This document shows, one piece after another, positions 10,686-21,516 of a stretch of 64,000 bases of DNA. A program made the translations under genes and the position numbers. How positions within the stretch are numbered: position 1 is the stretch's first letter; each line of letters opens with the position of its first letter. The stretch covers positions 3,066,501 to 3,130,500 of the forward strand of contig JBBBDQ010000350.1 in the NCBI GenBank assembly GCA_037127315.1, read 5' to 3'. The DNA is from Ascarosepion bandense (Eukaryota; Mollusca; Cephalopoda; Sepiida; Sepiidae). The notes beneath the pieces were generated by a model, which saw only the letters and a program-made list of their open reading frames with translations, searched no databases and was not told the DNA's origin.

Positions 10686-11460
10686 ATCCAGAGAAGGGCT
10701 TGCACAATTTAGTGGAGTTCAGATAAAGGAGGGCCTGCACAATTTGGTGGAGTTCAGGTAAAGGAGCACCTGCACAATTTGGTGAAGCTTAGATGGAAGA
10801 GGGCCTGCACAATTTGGTGTGGCTTAGATGGAAGAGAGCCTGCACAATTTGGTGTGGCTTAGATGGAAGAGAGCCTGCACAATTTGGTGTGGCTTAGATG
10901 GAAGAGAGCCTGTGGAATTTAGTGAGGCTCAAATGGAGGAAGGCCTGCAGAATTTGGTGGAGTTCAGGTGGAGGAAAGCCTGCACAATTTGATGAGGCTC
11001 AGATGGAGGAGGGCCTGCACAATTTGCTGGAGTTCAGATGGAGGAGGGCCTGCACAAGTTGGTGAGGCACAGATGGTAGAGAGCCTGCACAATTTGGTGA
11101 GGCTCAGATGGAAGAGGGACTGCACAATTTGGTGTGGCTCAGATGGAAGAGGGCCTGCACAATTTTGTGTGGCTTAGATGGAAGAGGGCCTGCACAATTT
11201 GGGAGAGTTCAGATGGAAGCGGACCTGTGGAATTCAGTGAGGCTCAGATGAATGAGGGCCTGCAGAATTTGGTGAGGCTCAGATGGAGGAGGACCTGCAG
11301 AATTTGGTGAGGCTCAGATGGAGGAGGACCTGCCGAATTTGATGAGGCTCAGATGGAGGAGGACCTGCCGAATTTGGTGAGGCACAGATGGAAGAGGGCC
11401 TGCAGAATTTGGTGAGGCTCTACTGGTGTTGGGCCTGCACAATTTGGTGGAGCACAATTG
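10686..11460 (+). repeat. 35-bp minisatellite, about 22 units
   Basis: Units repeat every 35 bp; for example gatggaaga starts at 10792 and 10827. The consensus core is ggcctgcacaatttggtg followed by aggctcagatggaagag. Units differ by single substitutions that are shared between neighbours (ttagatgg in early units, ctcagatggagg in late ones), so the array grew by local duplication. Because 35 is not a multiple of three the reading frame shifts every unit, so short frames across it are not evidence of a protein. Confidence 0.93.
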
Positions 11461-11464
11461 CTGG

Positions 11465-12460
11465 ATCAAAGTTTTTAATATACTAACAACTTTTCTTAAC
11501 TGATGACCTGTTTATGTCAAAATTTTTTTTTTCTTGAATGAATTTATTGAACTGTGGAAAGAGGCTGGAACTAAAACTTTACATTTAGTTTAAATAGATT
11601 AAAAAAGTTATTTGATGACTTATACCATATGTTCATAGTAACAAGTAGAAATTTTATAGGTGATTAAAACCTTATTTCTAAACCTAAGGGATTAAATGGG
11701 CATTGTTTGGCTAAAATATTGCCTCCTTAGAGAAACAGATATCCTACAAACTAATTTATATATAAAAAACAAATAAAAGAAAATACATCTCTTTTTCTCT
11801 TTCTTTCTTTTTTTCTAATGCAGTGGGATATTTTGGTAATCTTCATTGGTCCTGGGGGCACCAAACAAGAACTGAAGTAATCCCAAGTCCTCACAAATTT
11901 TGATGAACATCAATAACAAAAGATGGTCCAGCAAATCTCCAGGAGAAATATTAAATACTTCAGAACTAAATCATAGAAAAGAGAGGGCTGGTCATCTAAG
12001 TAGTATTAGATCTCAAGGGGGAGAGATTAGGATAGGTGGGAGACCTATAACATCTGATAATAATGAAGAATCAGCCTTCAATTTAAGAGGTCAAAAAAGG
12101 TCACATTTACATACTTAGAATTCATTTTCTGGATAAGTATATCAAGTTGAATTAGGTCAAATATTTTTCTTTTGTTAGATTTGTGCTCATATATAATCTG
12201 ACAAAATGTAAAAATCCCTTTTAAATGGTCTGATCTCTGACTTTTTTTTATGTGTAATGAGGTTTCACATGTGGAACAGATGAAAGAACTTTTTAAAAAA
12301 AAATATACTTCAAATATTTCTCTACATCATTTATTGTAGATGTTAAGCATAATATTGTGATTAGAAACAAAATACACAATTCCAGGAGAAAAATAACAAT
12401 AACCTAGAACAAACATGCTTTGTATTATTCAATTTTTTTAATAAATTCTTTAAGTCTAGG
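11465..12460. other. AT-rich DNA with no supported feature
   Basis: A pyrimidine run sits near 11790-11815, and the rest is unremarkable. The short open frame at 11900-12118 has no recognisable domain or family resemblance. Confidence 0.5.
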
Positions 12461-12768
12461 TCAGTCAGTTAAGTGCCATGCGTGATACACACTTGGGCGA
12501 TCATGTCTCAAAAGAGACATGACTGACTGGGCAGAAGATTATCCCACAGTAGGTTGCCATTGCTTTCTGCGGTAGACTGGTTGCCAGCCAAGGATATAGA
12601 ACCCAGTCTGTCCTATTATTTAACCCATAACTGGAGGGAAGAGACGGATTAATTCCTTTCCCAAGGGTATTTGCGTGTAAATGAATGCAAGGAATTCAAC
12701 TGAAATTCGAACTCGTCTCTCAGATTTGTCGTTCTGAGTTGACATCCATTGCACCACAATGCACATCC
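12461..12768 (-). mobile_element. Family A SINE, full length
   Basis: Read in reverse, the head is gaggatgtgcattgtggtgc with box A and box B intact, and the tail is aactgactga. It sits exactly at the left edge of the dispersed repeat R2 (12776 on), whose other copy at 23541 is also preceded by a SINE, but in the opposite orientation. Confidence 0.88.
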
Positions 12769-12773
12769 TCTAG

Positions 12774-14300
12774 GTACCTCCACTTATTTTCAATACCTAA
12801 CATTTAAAATGAATTTTTAAAAATGAAAAATTTTCTGAAACTTTTGTTTTGGTTTTAATTGAAAGCTGAATGATTAAATTTACTATTTCAAGTAAGTGAA
12901 ATACTCTGATTTATTTCAAACAGAAATTATATTGACTGGAATCTAAAATAAAATTTTTTTAAAATTTTGGTCATTTTTGAGTGATCAACACATCTGTAAA
13001 CAAAAGTTAATTCTCAGTTTTAAAAATTAAAATAAATATACATTTGTGACACATTATTTTTTGGAAAACTAACAAATTTAAAGTTAAATTAATCTTATTT
13101 ACACAAGTATTACTTATTTATAGCAAGAAATTAATAATAAAGCTATTTCTTAAACACAGTATGTTGATCTTCTGACCTTTCCTTTCACCCCACCATTTGA
13201 AATGTGATGACAGCCAGACAGATGCTAGATAAGATAAGTGTATAACATCACAAGTGACACAATTGTACAAATTTTTTTCCTGTACAGAGAAAGAAACCCT
13301 GAAACACATAACTTTTTAATATAAACATAGAAAGTACCATAAAAATTTATAAAAAAAATTTCAAATACACAATAAAAAAAAGTTAATTTTAAAAATCTGA
13401 AGACATGATGATTTGTATTAAACAGTTCAATTAGTAAATACAGTCTTCACTTAATAAATTAATAATCTAATGCCAAAAAAGTTTTTGAAGTATTTTAAAA
13501 TATTTTTTAAACCTTATAAATTATTATAATTAAAAAAAAAAAAATGAATATCAATTCTTTTAAAATCATTATTAATTGAAATTTTTTTTCTTTAGACTAT
13601 AATGTCCTTATATATATTATTTATTAAAGCAATTAAAATCTTATAAAATTAAATAATGTCATACTTTTACTGCATTTTATATTTTTCTACTTGGAGCAGA
13701 TTTTCGGAAATAAAGGCAAAATGTTTAAAAAATAATAATAGATGATTTATATTCCCCAATGAGTCCTGTGTTTAATAAAACTAATTTTCCCAACAAAATT
13801 TCATTTCTTAAAATTTCATGAATTTACGTGGAGGGAGGGTAACAGATAAGAAAAAAAAATTTTTAGCAAGAATTTTTAAAAGTAATTTAAAAACAATATT
13901 TTGTTTCTTTTTGTAATAAGTCCTGAAAGTTTCATTAAAATCTGACAACTATGATTTTTGCAAGAATTTCCAAATTAATATGTTTTTCACCAGAAAAAAA
14001 CTGAGTTATGTAATATTAGATTATCCATTGTAAACTCTCATAATGATTTGGTTACCTGCAAATGAAAATCAAAACAAGATTTTTTACCAAAATTTTGAAT
14101 GTGCTAGATTAAAAAAATTTTTTAAAATAATTTAAAAATACTTTGCTCTTTCCTCTTAATAATAAACATTTTAATGGAAAGACTGCTTTTATTCAGTTTG
14201 GGGCCTTTTTTTTTATCATACAATGGTGTTTTTTCAGCAATTTAATTAAAGCAAATAAACTTTGACAAGTTTTAAATATCAGCTAAATTTAACACAAAGT
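12774..14300 (+). repeat. Long AT-rich interspersed repeat R2, copy 1
   Basis: This interval shares an ordered series of words with 23541-24840: aatttttaaaaatgaaaa/taaaa, attaaatttactatttc, atttcaaacagaaattatat, tgatgacagncagac, caattagtaaa, cagaatttccaaattaatatg and ggggccttttt. The similarity runs for more than 1.2 kb in the same orientation, broken by indels. No ORF is evident, so it may be the non-coding or decayed interior of a large element. The part from 13402 to 13720 is also present inverted at 15235-15535. Confidence 0.72.
13402..13720 (+). repeat. Left arm of a long inverted repeat
   Basis: This arm is complementary to 15235-15535 at roughly 88-90 percent by eye. Matching words include gacagttcaattagtaaat (one change), taaattaataatctaatgcc, accttataaattattataat, tttagactataatgtcctta and gcaattaaaatcttataaaa. 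The arms enclose about 1.5 kb that includes a mariner relic. It is part of repeat R2, so the inverted partner is probably a second R2 fragment rather than a classic TIR. Confidence 0.85.
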
Positions 14301-14589
14301 GCAAATAGTGTAGGGGCAGAGTAAGTATAAAGATAATTTGCAGAATTAATGCAATATAGAGAGAATATGTCTGCCATGAAAATCAGCATTATAAATCTTT
14401 CATTTTTTCTGGGTGTGAACCCCTGTGGAAAGATACTAGTAGTCTGCAGGTTGCGATGGATAAATTGTCAACTAAATTATACAAAAATTGGAAATAACAC
14501 TGACATCTCATTTTAACAAATATATTTACCAAACTTACACAAAAATATCATGAAATATTAAAGAGTAAATATTATTCAATAAAATTGTC

Positions 14590-15215
14590 ATTGGTTTTAA
14601 CCATGGCTTTCAGATGACCTTGGAATTTCCTGCCATTCTTCTGAATGGTCACCTTGGTGAAAATAAAAAAAATAAAAAAAAGTTTGATGAAAGGTCCTCG
14701 CTTTCAGTTCATCTTTTGTGTTACAAGGAGTTTTTTTTTTTTTTGTCTCTTGCTCTCATCTGTGCTCCACACATGATAATCAAGGGGGTTGTAGTCTGGG
14801 GAGTTAGGTGGCCAGATGTAAAGGCTGATGCTGTCACAGAAATTGTCTGACAGCCATGACTGGATTCTCCTGCTTGTATGGCATGGTGCAGAGTCCTGTT
14901 GCCAGACATAGGGTCTTCCAGCAGCCACCCTTTTAAGTTAGTGCAGCACTACCTTCTTCAGGCATGTAATGTCACTATCACTAGTGATAACTCCAAACAT
15001 CATGATTTTGACTGGATATCTCATCCAACTCTTTCCAAATAAATCCTCTATACTGTTCTCAAATTGACACCCAAACACTCTGAAATGTTTGTATTGGAAC
15101 TTCTGGCATGAATGCCAAGCAGTACAGCATAATGTTTCCAAATTTCTGGTGGTATGAATTGCATCATGGTGTTCTTTTTTTCATGGATAGTGCCCAACTG
15201 ACCTTACTATACTGT
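14590..15215 (-). pseudogene. DD37D mariner-type transposase relic
   Basis: Reading the minus strand, the order is KIMMFGVITSDSDI (from about 15030), CLKKVVLH then a stop, KRVAAGRPYVWQQDSAPCHT (about 14930-14870), IWPPNSPDYNPLDYHVWS (about 14830-14770) and a C-terminal piece GHLKAMVKTNDNFIE (about 14620). The second and third catalytic Asp are present with 37 residues between them, the spacing of the DD37D (maT-like) group. One in-frame stop replaces a Trp-containing stretch, and a frame slip occurs at the poly(T) near 14730. The N-terminal DNA-binding part is not recognised. Confidence 0.88.
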
Positions 15216-15234
15216 GCAGTTGACAAAAATTAAA

Positions 15235-15535
15235 AACAATCTGCTCCCAATAGAAAAATAAAAAATGCAATAAAAGTATGACATTAATTAATTTTATAAG
15301 ATTTTAATTGCTTCAATAAATAATATATATTAAGGACATTATAGTCTAAAGAAAAAAAAATTCAGTTAATAATAAAATTTTAAAAGAATTGTTTTTCTTT
15401 TTTTTTTTAATTATAATAATTTATAAGGTTTAAAAATATTTTAAAAATACTTCAAAGACTTTTTGGCATTAGATTATTAATTTATTAAGGGAAGACTATA
15501 TTTACTAATTGAACTGTCTAATACAAATCATGAAA
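15235..15535 (-). repeat. Right arm of a long inverted repeat
   Basis: This is the reverse complement of 13402-13720 (see that entry). It starts right after the mariner relic's upstream flank (ctgctccca, matching tggagcag at the inner end of the left arm) and ends near aatacaaatcatg. Confidence 0.85.
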
Positions 15536-16150
15536 TTAAAAATATAAAATGGCAACAATTTACCCATCACACACTATATATTATAAAAAAAATATTTAAG
15601 TAGACCAGTAACAATTATAACATTGAAAATTGAAAAATGATGGTTAGTGAGTTGGAAAATTTTCTAGGTTATCCAACATTTATTATTCCTTTTAAGTGAT
15701 ATCATAAATTTGCATACGTGCAGTCAGAAGTTCCAAATTATTAAGCAATTGAGGGTGGAGAATTACATCATGAAATCTTTAAGAATATGAATCAAATTGA
15801 CATACACAAGAAGCACATTTACAACAGAACTAAAATTCTTCATTCAATTCTAAAATTATAAATGAAAAAAAAAAAATTAAAATAAAATAATAAATATCAG
15901 GAAAAAAAAAAAAAAATCACTGTACAACAGAGATACGAGTAAAACAAGACATTTCTGACCAATATTTTTCTTACCAGAATCCAAAGAGTCAGGAGGCTCT
16001 GACAATAGCAGCAGGAATAAAGAAAAAATATAAGTTTAGTAAATCTTTTTAATGAACAGTTTAAGAATTGAAAAGAGTGGGGATATATACAAATCACAAT
16101 TGAAAATTAAAGATTTTTTTAAATATTAATATTGTAAAGACATACATATA
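15536..16150. other. AT-rich DNA without features
   Basis: Poly(A) runs are at 15865 and 15902, and a (TA)n patch is near 16145. No coding or RNA signal was found. Confidence 0.5.
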
Positions 16151-16161
16151 TATATACATAT

Positions 16162-16330
16162 ATATGAAATGATTTGTTTCAACATTATTTTATATCGAGA
16201 CTCACATTTAAGTAGATATTCTGTTTTTAATTAAACAGTATTATATATTTATATCTACTAGCCTGATTATTTATGATAAATTTTTATTACAAAAACGTGT
16301 GTCATTCAGCAGGATTCGAACCTGTGACCC
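16162..16330 (-). repeat. Direct duplication, unit 1 (contains the 3' half of the tRNA-like gene)
   Basis: This unit matches 16531-16697 at about 88 percent (for example aagtagatattctgttttta, ttaaacag and gcctgattatttatga). The unit contains a short palindrome (agtagatat ... atatctact). The tRNA-like sequence is read leftward into it. The second unit carries only the B-box end of the tRNA-like part. Confidence 0.78.
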
Positions 16331-16374
16331 CTATCCTCATAGGGTACATCTTAGACCTCTCGACCACGAATAAC
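16301..16374 (-). tRNA. tRNA-like gene or pseudogene (uncertain identity)
   Basis: On the minus strand a 74-nt sequence has a perfect or wobble 7-bp acceptor stem (GTTATTC with GAATGAC). It also has box A (gtggtcgagaggtctaag), a CCCTAT-GAGG-ATAGGG anticodon-arm hairpin and a T arm with box B (caggttcgaatcctg). A T5 pol III terminator follows about 5 nt after the acceptor stem. The D arm looks like a class II (Ser/Leu) tRNA, but the anticodon loop is only 4 nt if fully paired, so no anticodon can be assigned and it is probably a pseudogene or a SINE head. The repetition of its 3' end at 16670-16697 supports a mobile origin. Confidence 0.5.
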
Positions 16375-16530
16375 CATTAGTCTAAACGAGGTTTCAATCA
16401 AGCCTATATAACACTGTTTTCAATTTATCGCAACAACCATATCTGCTCTGAAATGTATTGTAATGTTAACAAATGTAAACATGTTACAGAAATTAACGAA
16501 GATTAATGAAACTTGGTTATAAACAACTGA

Positions 16531-16697
16531 CAATTTGAAATGAATTGTTTGAACATTATTTTATATCAATACTCGTTTATAAGTAGATATTCTGTTTTTA
16601 ATTAAACAGCATTATATATTTATATCTACTGGCCTGATTATTTATGACAAATTTTTATTACGAAAATGTGTCATTCGGCAGGATTTGAATCCTGCCA
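16531..16697 (-). repeat. Direct duplication, unit 2
   Basis: This is the second copy of 16162-16330. It ends in tcattcggcaggatttgaatc, the B-box end of the tRNA-like sequence, and then joins a (CA)n(TA)n(CA)n microsatellite at 16700-16772. Confidence 0.75.
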
Positions 16698-16699
16698 TA

Positions 16700-16704
16700 T
16701 ACAT

Positions 16705-16769
<65 letters not shown>

Positions 16770-16772
16770 TAA
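16700..16772. repeat. Compound (CA)n(TA)n(CA)n microsatellite
   Basis: The tract is about 70 bp of alternating purine-pyrimidine dinucleotides, with the TA core near 16720-16755 flanked by CA on both sides. Confidence 0.95.
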
Positions 16773-17094
16773 TTTTATCTGAAATACTAATTCCATTGAA
16801 TTTTCATAAAGTTGAGATTTCAAATATCAATTTTTCACAATTCTTGAGTATATATTTAACAAAATCAAGTTAAAGATAAAAAAAAAAATTGTATAGTCAA
16901 AACCCAAGAACTTGGTATTTTGTAAAAAGCACCATTATCTTCTCTATTTCAATTCACAAAAAACTCTTATTTTGATATTCCAAAGATGGGGAGAACCTAA
17001 AAAGAAAACAACTTGAGAATTCCATAAGCAATATACTGACAAATATGTAGGTTTACTCTATCTGACACACACAATACAAAATGCACCATATATA

Positions 17095-17277
17095 TAAATT
17101 ATCGCCCGGTTCACACTCCACCCACATCTATTGAACAGGTGAAGAGGCTCATCCCTTGTTTCCTGTTTAGGATGTGGTTTCCGGTTTTCTCTTTTCTAAT
17201 CTTCTCACTCTTATGTAGCCCCTGCACATCAGTGGTGTTACTGCCTTGCTTGGGGTGACATGATTAAAAAAAAAAAA
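17095..17277 (+). mobile_element. Short retroposon, family B (CCGGTTCACAC type)
   Basis: This is a ~175-bp unit. It starts near tatcgcccggttcacactcc, continues tctattgaacaggtgaag, gtttaggatgtggtttccgg and tcttttctaatctt, and ends ccttgcttggggtgacatga plus poly(A). Six copies are in the window. Its last ~60 bp are the same as the 3' end of the LINE at 31.6-32.0 kb, so it is either a LINE-mobilised SINE or a LINE 3' derivative. A B-box-like word (ggttcacactcc) sits near the 5' end. Confidence 0.82.
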
Positions 17278-17592
17278 TATGTGTGTCTGTCTATGGATAA
17301 AAGGACTCTTCATCGTTTTCAAGGAATGAGGACCAAAACTTTTCTATTTGCTTTAATCTAGATTTTAGTGTTTGTCTCTTTCTGTGAGATACTCAAATGA
17401 TAATGGAATCCATTTTTAAATACTCTCCTTCATCCACATGAATAGTTACGTCAATGTAAACATTACTTCCTTTATTCCAATGAAGTTCTAAAGCATAAAA
17501 GATGTCACACAAAAATATTTTTCACTTTATCATTAATTTTGCTGGTAACTATACTGAAACTTATTCTCCATAAATTAAAGGAATTAAAGGAA

Positions 17593-17651
<59 letters not shown>

Positions 17652-17990
17652 TAATTAATAAAAGTAAAAGGTTTGTTACTTAGATGATTGATGTTACCTT
17701 CAATATCCCAACTCTAAGAGTTTTGTAGTCAAGCCTATCTGTCCACTCATTAGGGGTTCTCAGTAATTGCTTGCTTATACTTCTCAATTTTTCTTTTTCT
17801 ATATGCCCTTATCAATGGTGCAATTTTTTTTATCATAGTATATGTGTGTGTATTATGAACAGTGTTAGTTCCTTTAATTAATGGAGAATAAAATTAAATA
17901 TGGTTGCCATTGTAACTTTCCTAAGTAGGGGAGGTAATATTATTTGTGTGTTGCATGAATGTAAACACAAGAACTTTCTATATTTAAGAG
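17278..17990. other. AT-rich DNA with a (TA)n(GA)n microsatellite
   Basis: A TA run followed by a GA run occupies 17595-17652. The remainder has no recognisable gene or element. Confidence 0.6.
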
Positions 17991-17995
17991 CACAC

Positions 17996-18305
17996 AGTCA
18001 GTCAGTTAAAGTGCCATACGTGATACATGCTTAGGCGATCATGTCTCGAAAGAGACATGACTGACTGGGCAGAAAATTATCCTGCAGTAGGTTGCCATTG
18101 CTTTCTGCGGTAGACTGGTTGCCGACCAAGGCTATAGAACCCAATCTGTCCTGTTATTTAATCCATAACTGGAAGGAAGACGGATTAATATCTTTCCCAA
18201 GGGTATTTGCGCGTGAGTGAATACAATGGATTCAACTGGAATTCGAACTCGGCTCCCCGGTTTCTCGTTCCGAGCCGATATCCACTGTACCACCCACGCA
18301 CATCC
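17996..18305 (-). mobile_element. Family A SINE, full length, close to consensus
   Basis: Read in reverse, it begins ggatgtgcgtgggtggtaca, has gagccgagttcgaattccag at box B and ends aactgactga. Few changes from the consensus suggest a young insertion compared with the copies at 800 or 28426. Confidence 0.9.
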
Positions 18306-18559
18306 GGTTAAGAGCACACACACACAAGGAAAAAAATTATACAATCTAAATTAATGGCACAAAAAAAGTTTAAAACAAGAAAATTATCGTTTATTTTCAT
18401 ATATAACTAATGAATTAAATAATAAGTAATTTATATTTTGTTAAAGAATATTGGTGACTTCAATCACATTATATTCATTCATGTTATGTATGTTTTTGTT
18501 TTTTTTTTACATACCATTAAAGAGAGAAAATAATGTTGAAAATAAACCTAGATATGTTA

Positions 18560-19120
18560 AGAAAAATTTGTTGTCAGAGTAGAACAAACTAAGAATTGTG
18601 ATCCCAGATAGTCCCTTACAACTAAGGATTTCAGAAATAATTTGGAAACTGCTGGAATTAAAGTAAGAAGAAATACTATTACCAGTGTCCAGCAGAGAGA
18701 TGGCCCACCAGAATGCAGACCTCATTAAAGGCCCATTTTCTAAAGATGGAGAATACATGATATAATGAGACAAAAATAAAACTTTTTAGGGACATAATGA
18801 CAAAAAGTTTGTTCAGAAATGTCATGGGAAAGCTTTCATCATCCCTCCACCAATACCATTCCCACATGTTTTACATGAAGGAAGCAACATCATGCATTGG
18901 GAATATTTCTCTGAGAAAGGTGCATAAAACTTGGTAAGAATTAATAGTATAATAATTAAACAAAAATAGCATTATTATGAAATATTGTAGGACAACTTGA
19001 AAGTATTTGATAGAAATCTAAAACTGAGACATGATTATCTGAAGAGCAAAGATGGAACTAAACACTAAGACAATCAACGAATGACAAAAAAAGATTTTCT
19101 GAGTCGAAGGATCTGCACAT
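18560..19120 (+). pseudogene. Tc1-like transposase relic, copy 1
   Basis: Fragments in several frames line up with a Tc1 transposase in order: an N-terminal half near 18600-18720 (RNTITSVQQRDGPPECR), then NTIPT near 18860, NIMHWEYFSEKGA near 18890 (compare SIMLWGCFSAKGTG), NLVRIN near 18935 and a stretch matching the QDNDPKHT region near 19030-19080. Many stops and indels are present. The catalytic residues cannot be followed through the frameshifts. TIRs were not found. Confidence 0.75.
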
Positions 19121-19369
19121 CCTTTGAAAATAAATAACATTATTCAACCAACAAATTGTGTCAATTTAGTATAATTCTACAGAAAAAAAGAGATTAGAAA
19201 AGGTTTTAGCTAGAAAGGGAGGCACAATTGACTATTACATTTCTAAAGGCCAGTCAGTTGAAATCTGTTAGCATTTGCAAGTGGACATACTGTTAATGGA
19301 GAAAGTAGTCAGATGAAAACAAATTAAGATATTGTTCCATAATGACAAGAACTTATTTTGAAAACCTTA

Positions 19370-19630
19370 ACAAAACAGGAAGTATGGTAAAAATTAATGG
19401 TCTGATAAAAGAAAGAGGATTATTGTGAAATATTAGATATAAACTTGAAAGTGTTAGAAATCTGAAACCAAAATGTGGTAGTAGTTTTATCCATGATAAT
19501 GATCTCAAGAATACTTCTTTATTAGTTCAGAAATATCTTCAAAGTGAGAATATTTAAGTTTTACACTGACCTTCAAATTTCTGATTTGAATTCAATTGAA
19601 AAGATGAGTAAGAACAATTAATCTGTAAAA
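19370..19630 (+). pseudogene. Tc1-like transposase relic, copy 2 (C-terminal)
   Basis: Readable residues are MVKINGLIKERGLL, then SSFIHDNDLKNTSLLVQKYL near 19475-19535, then SENI, stop, VLH, stop, and a DLNPIEKM-like end near 19590-19610. The Tc1 motif QQDNDPKHTS has become IHDNDLKNTS. It repeats the MVRIxG segment already present at 18935, so it is a second fragment or a partial duplication of copy 1. Confidence 0.75.
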
Positions 19631-19734
19631 ATTTTCCCTTTATGCTCTTCCAACAACAAAAGTGTGACAAATAATTAGAAAATTTAAGAGTATTATAATT
19701 ACTGCTGATTTTCTAGGGTCATCAATTTTAAAAC

Positions 19735-19925
19735 ATGTGGGGGAGGGATAAGTAGTTAGAATGCTTTATTTCTGATCATGAGATCCACCAGGTTCCAATC
19801 TCACCATGACTGATTTCTCAGGAAAGTAAGTTCTTCATGCTATCAGCCCAGGGAAGCAATTCCAACATGTGGCACTTTTGAAAAGTGCCTAAAAACCATG
19901 CCTTGTGAGTGAAATTGAATAGACG
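19735..19925 (+). mobile_element. Possible tRNA-derived SINE of another family
   Basis: An A-box-like word (ataagtagttagaatgc) and a B-box word (caggttccaatctcacc) are about 45 bp apart, followed by about 100 bp of unassigned sequence. No second copy is in the window, so the call rests on the promoter spacing alone. Confidence 0.35.
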
Positions 19926-19929
19926 GAAC

Positions 19930-20475
19930 TGTTTTGAGGTCATTGATGGCTGTGCTAACATCAAGTCTTCATGATTGTTATGGTGAAACACATCTATTCC
20001 TCAGATAATGGACTCTCCCTCCAATATTAATAAGAGTTAATAGGAAGTTAATGAAGGAAGTTCTTGTAAAGTTCATGGAAGTTCTTTAGACTTCTATTGG
20101 AGTTCAGTAGAACTACTAGACAGTTGATATTAGTCGGCAGTTCGTCAAATACTAAGGAGTCAGCTTACAGTGGAAGATTACCAAGTTCCTAACATTTTGG
20201 GTACGTTAAGTTGATTAGCAACCGACATAGCACGATTATAACCTTCAGTGCGAAAAGTACTCCACAATAATGATTTAGGGCTTAAGCATACTGGTCGTGT
20301 TCAAACTATTAATCATGCTATATAACGCGCTTTTACTATAACTAAGGTTTGATCAGTATTTTAGTATAAACTGCAGATGGATTCTGTGGGTTGGGTCAAG
20401 CGCAAATGTGCCTGAACAGGAGTCTGTGAGATCAATTGGCTAACCACCCTGTTAGAGTTATGCCTGGAAATAAGT
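19930..20475. other. Unassigned DNA, less AT-rich than its neighbours
   Basis: Between about 20100 and 20440 the CpG content is higher (tagtcggcagttcgtc, gctatataacgcgc, gtactccacaataatg), which differs from the flanks. There is no open frame of note and no terminal repeats were identified. It could be a decayed LTR or other element. Confidence 0.35.
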
Positions 20476-20477
20476 AG

Positions 20478-20590
20478 CATGTCATGTATATCTCTTGGGA
20501 AAGGAATGAATCCATCTTTATTCCCTCCAGCTGTGAGCTAAATAGTAATGTAAATTGGTCTCTCCAGCTTTGGTGGCAGCTAGACTCAAT
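20478..20590 (+). mobile_element. SINE body fragment
   Basis: Words ctcttgggaaaggaatgaat, ccctccagctgtgagctaaa and tggtggcagctagact match the central part of family A. Neither the head nor the tail is present. Confidence 0.6.
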
Positions 20591-21249
20591 TTTCAAACCT
20601 AGGTAGATGGAAAACTTGTCAGTAATGATTATACTTGTATAGCAAGTCAACAGCCATCACACATATATTTCATATATCTCACTCATACACAATAGTTGAT
20701 AAAAATTAATGCCTGTTTATAAAGTCTTGAGAAACCTAGAGGAGTAAGGAATTTGCATTACCTTGCTTTCCACCCACAAATGTTGTTTAAAGTGGTTGCA
20801 TTTTTAGACATGTGGAAATTAAAGAACTGGCATAAAATCTGATTTTAGGAGAAAATGGTGCAAGCATTCACTTGAGATTAGTGAATGTTTATGAAAAACA
20901 AATGATTTTGGTTAGTTGATTTTACATGTTGGGTTATTTAAATGAGGAATTTTGTATGAGGCACTCAAAGAGAATCAAACTCATTGCTCAATAGTAATGA
21001 TTAACCAAACTAGACTTGCTATGTCAAGGTGATTATAAGGAGAGACGAGAAAGTAGTTAATGACAATCCTAGAGAGAAAGGAGAAACTAACTTTAGCAAC
21101 ATGTCCTGTGGGGGCAGACCAGCTGTTGCTGGTGTGAAGGAGAATAAGTCCAAATGGGATGATGCTCTCTTTATAGCTGACAGAAGAAAACACCAAGCGT
21201 TTTGTGCAAAGTGAGTTTCTAGAAGGCTGACATATTCTGGACACCTTGA

Positions 21250-21360
21250 GATGATGCAATGGTTAGCAAGCTTGTTTTGCTAAAACCATTACAACTGAAT
21301 AGTGAGTTCAATCCTCACTGGGTCTCTCATACTTTCGTCCTTGTGCCACATTTAAGTTGT
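21250..21360 (+). mobile_element. tRNA-like SINE head, family C
   Basis: A-box-like gatgcaatggttagcaagc is followed about 50 bp later by a clear B box (gtgagttcaatcctcac). The segment around the B box resembles the reverse complement of 27320-27350 (caggttcgatcctcactgg), so at least two related heads exist in the window. Downstream body is not identified. Confidence 0.45.
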
Positions 21361-21516
21361 GCTTAGAAAATCAACATATGATATGAAACAGTTGAGGGGA
21401 TTTACTGTCCAAAAATTTCATTATTCAGATCTAAAGGAAACAATCAGAGCACAGCAATTCGCCAATGATGATAAACACACAGCTAAAAAAAAAAAAAACA
21501 ACTGAGAAGCTTCTAT

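Noticed and set aside
10968..11177. Open frame across the 35-bp minisatellite
   Set aside because: The unit is not a multiple of three, so the frame passes through different unit phases and stops by chance.
18507..18867. 88- and 62-codon minus-strand frames
   Set aside because: They are antisense to the Tc1 transposase relic on the plus strand.
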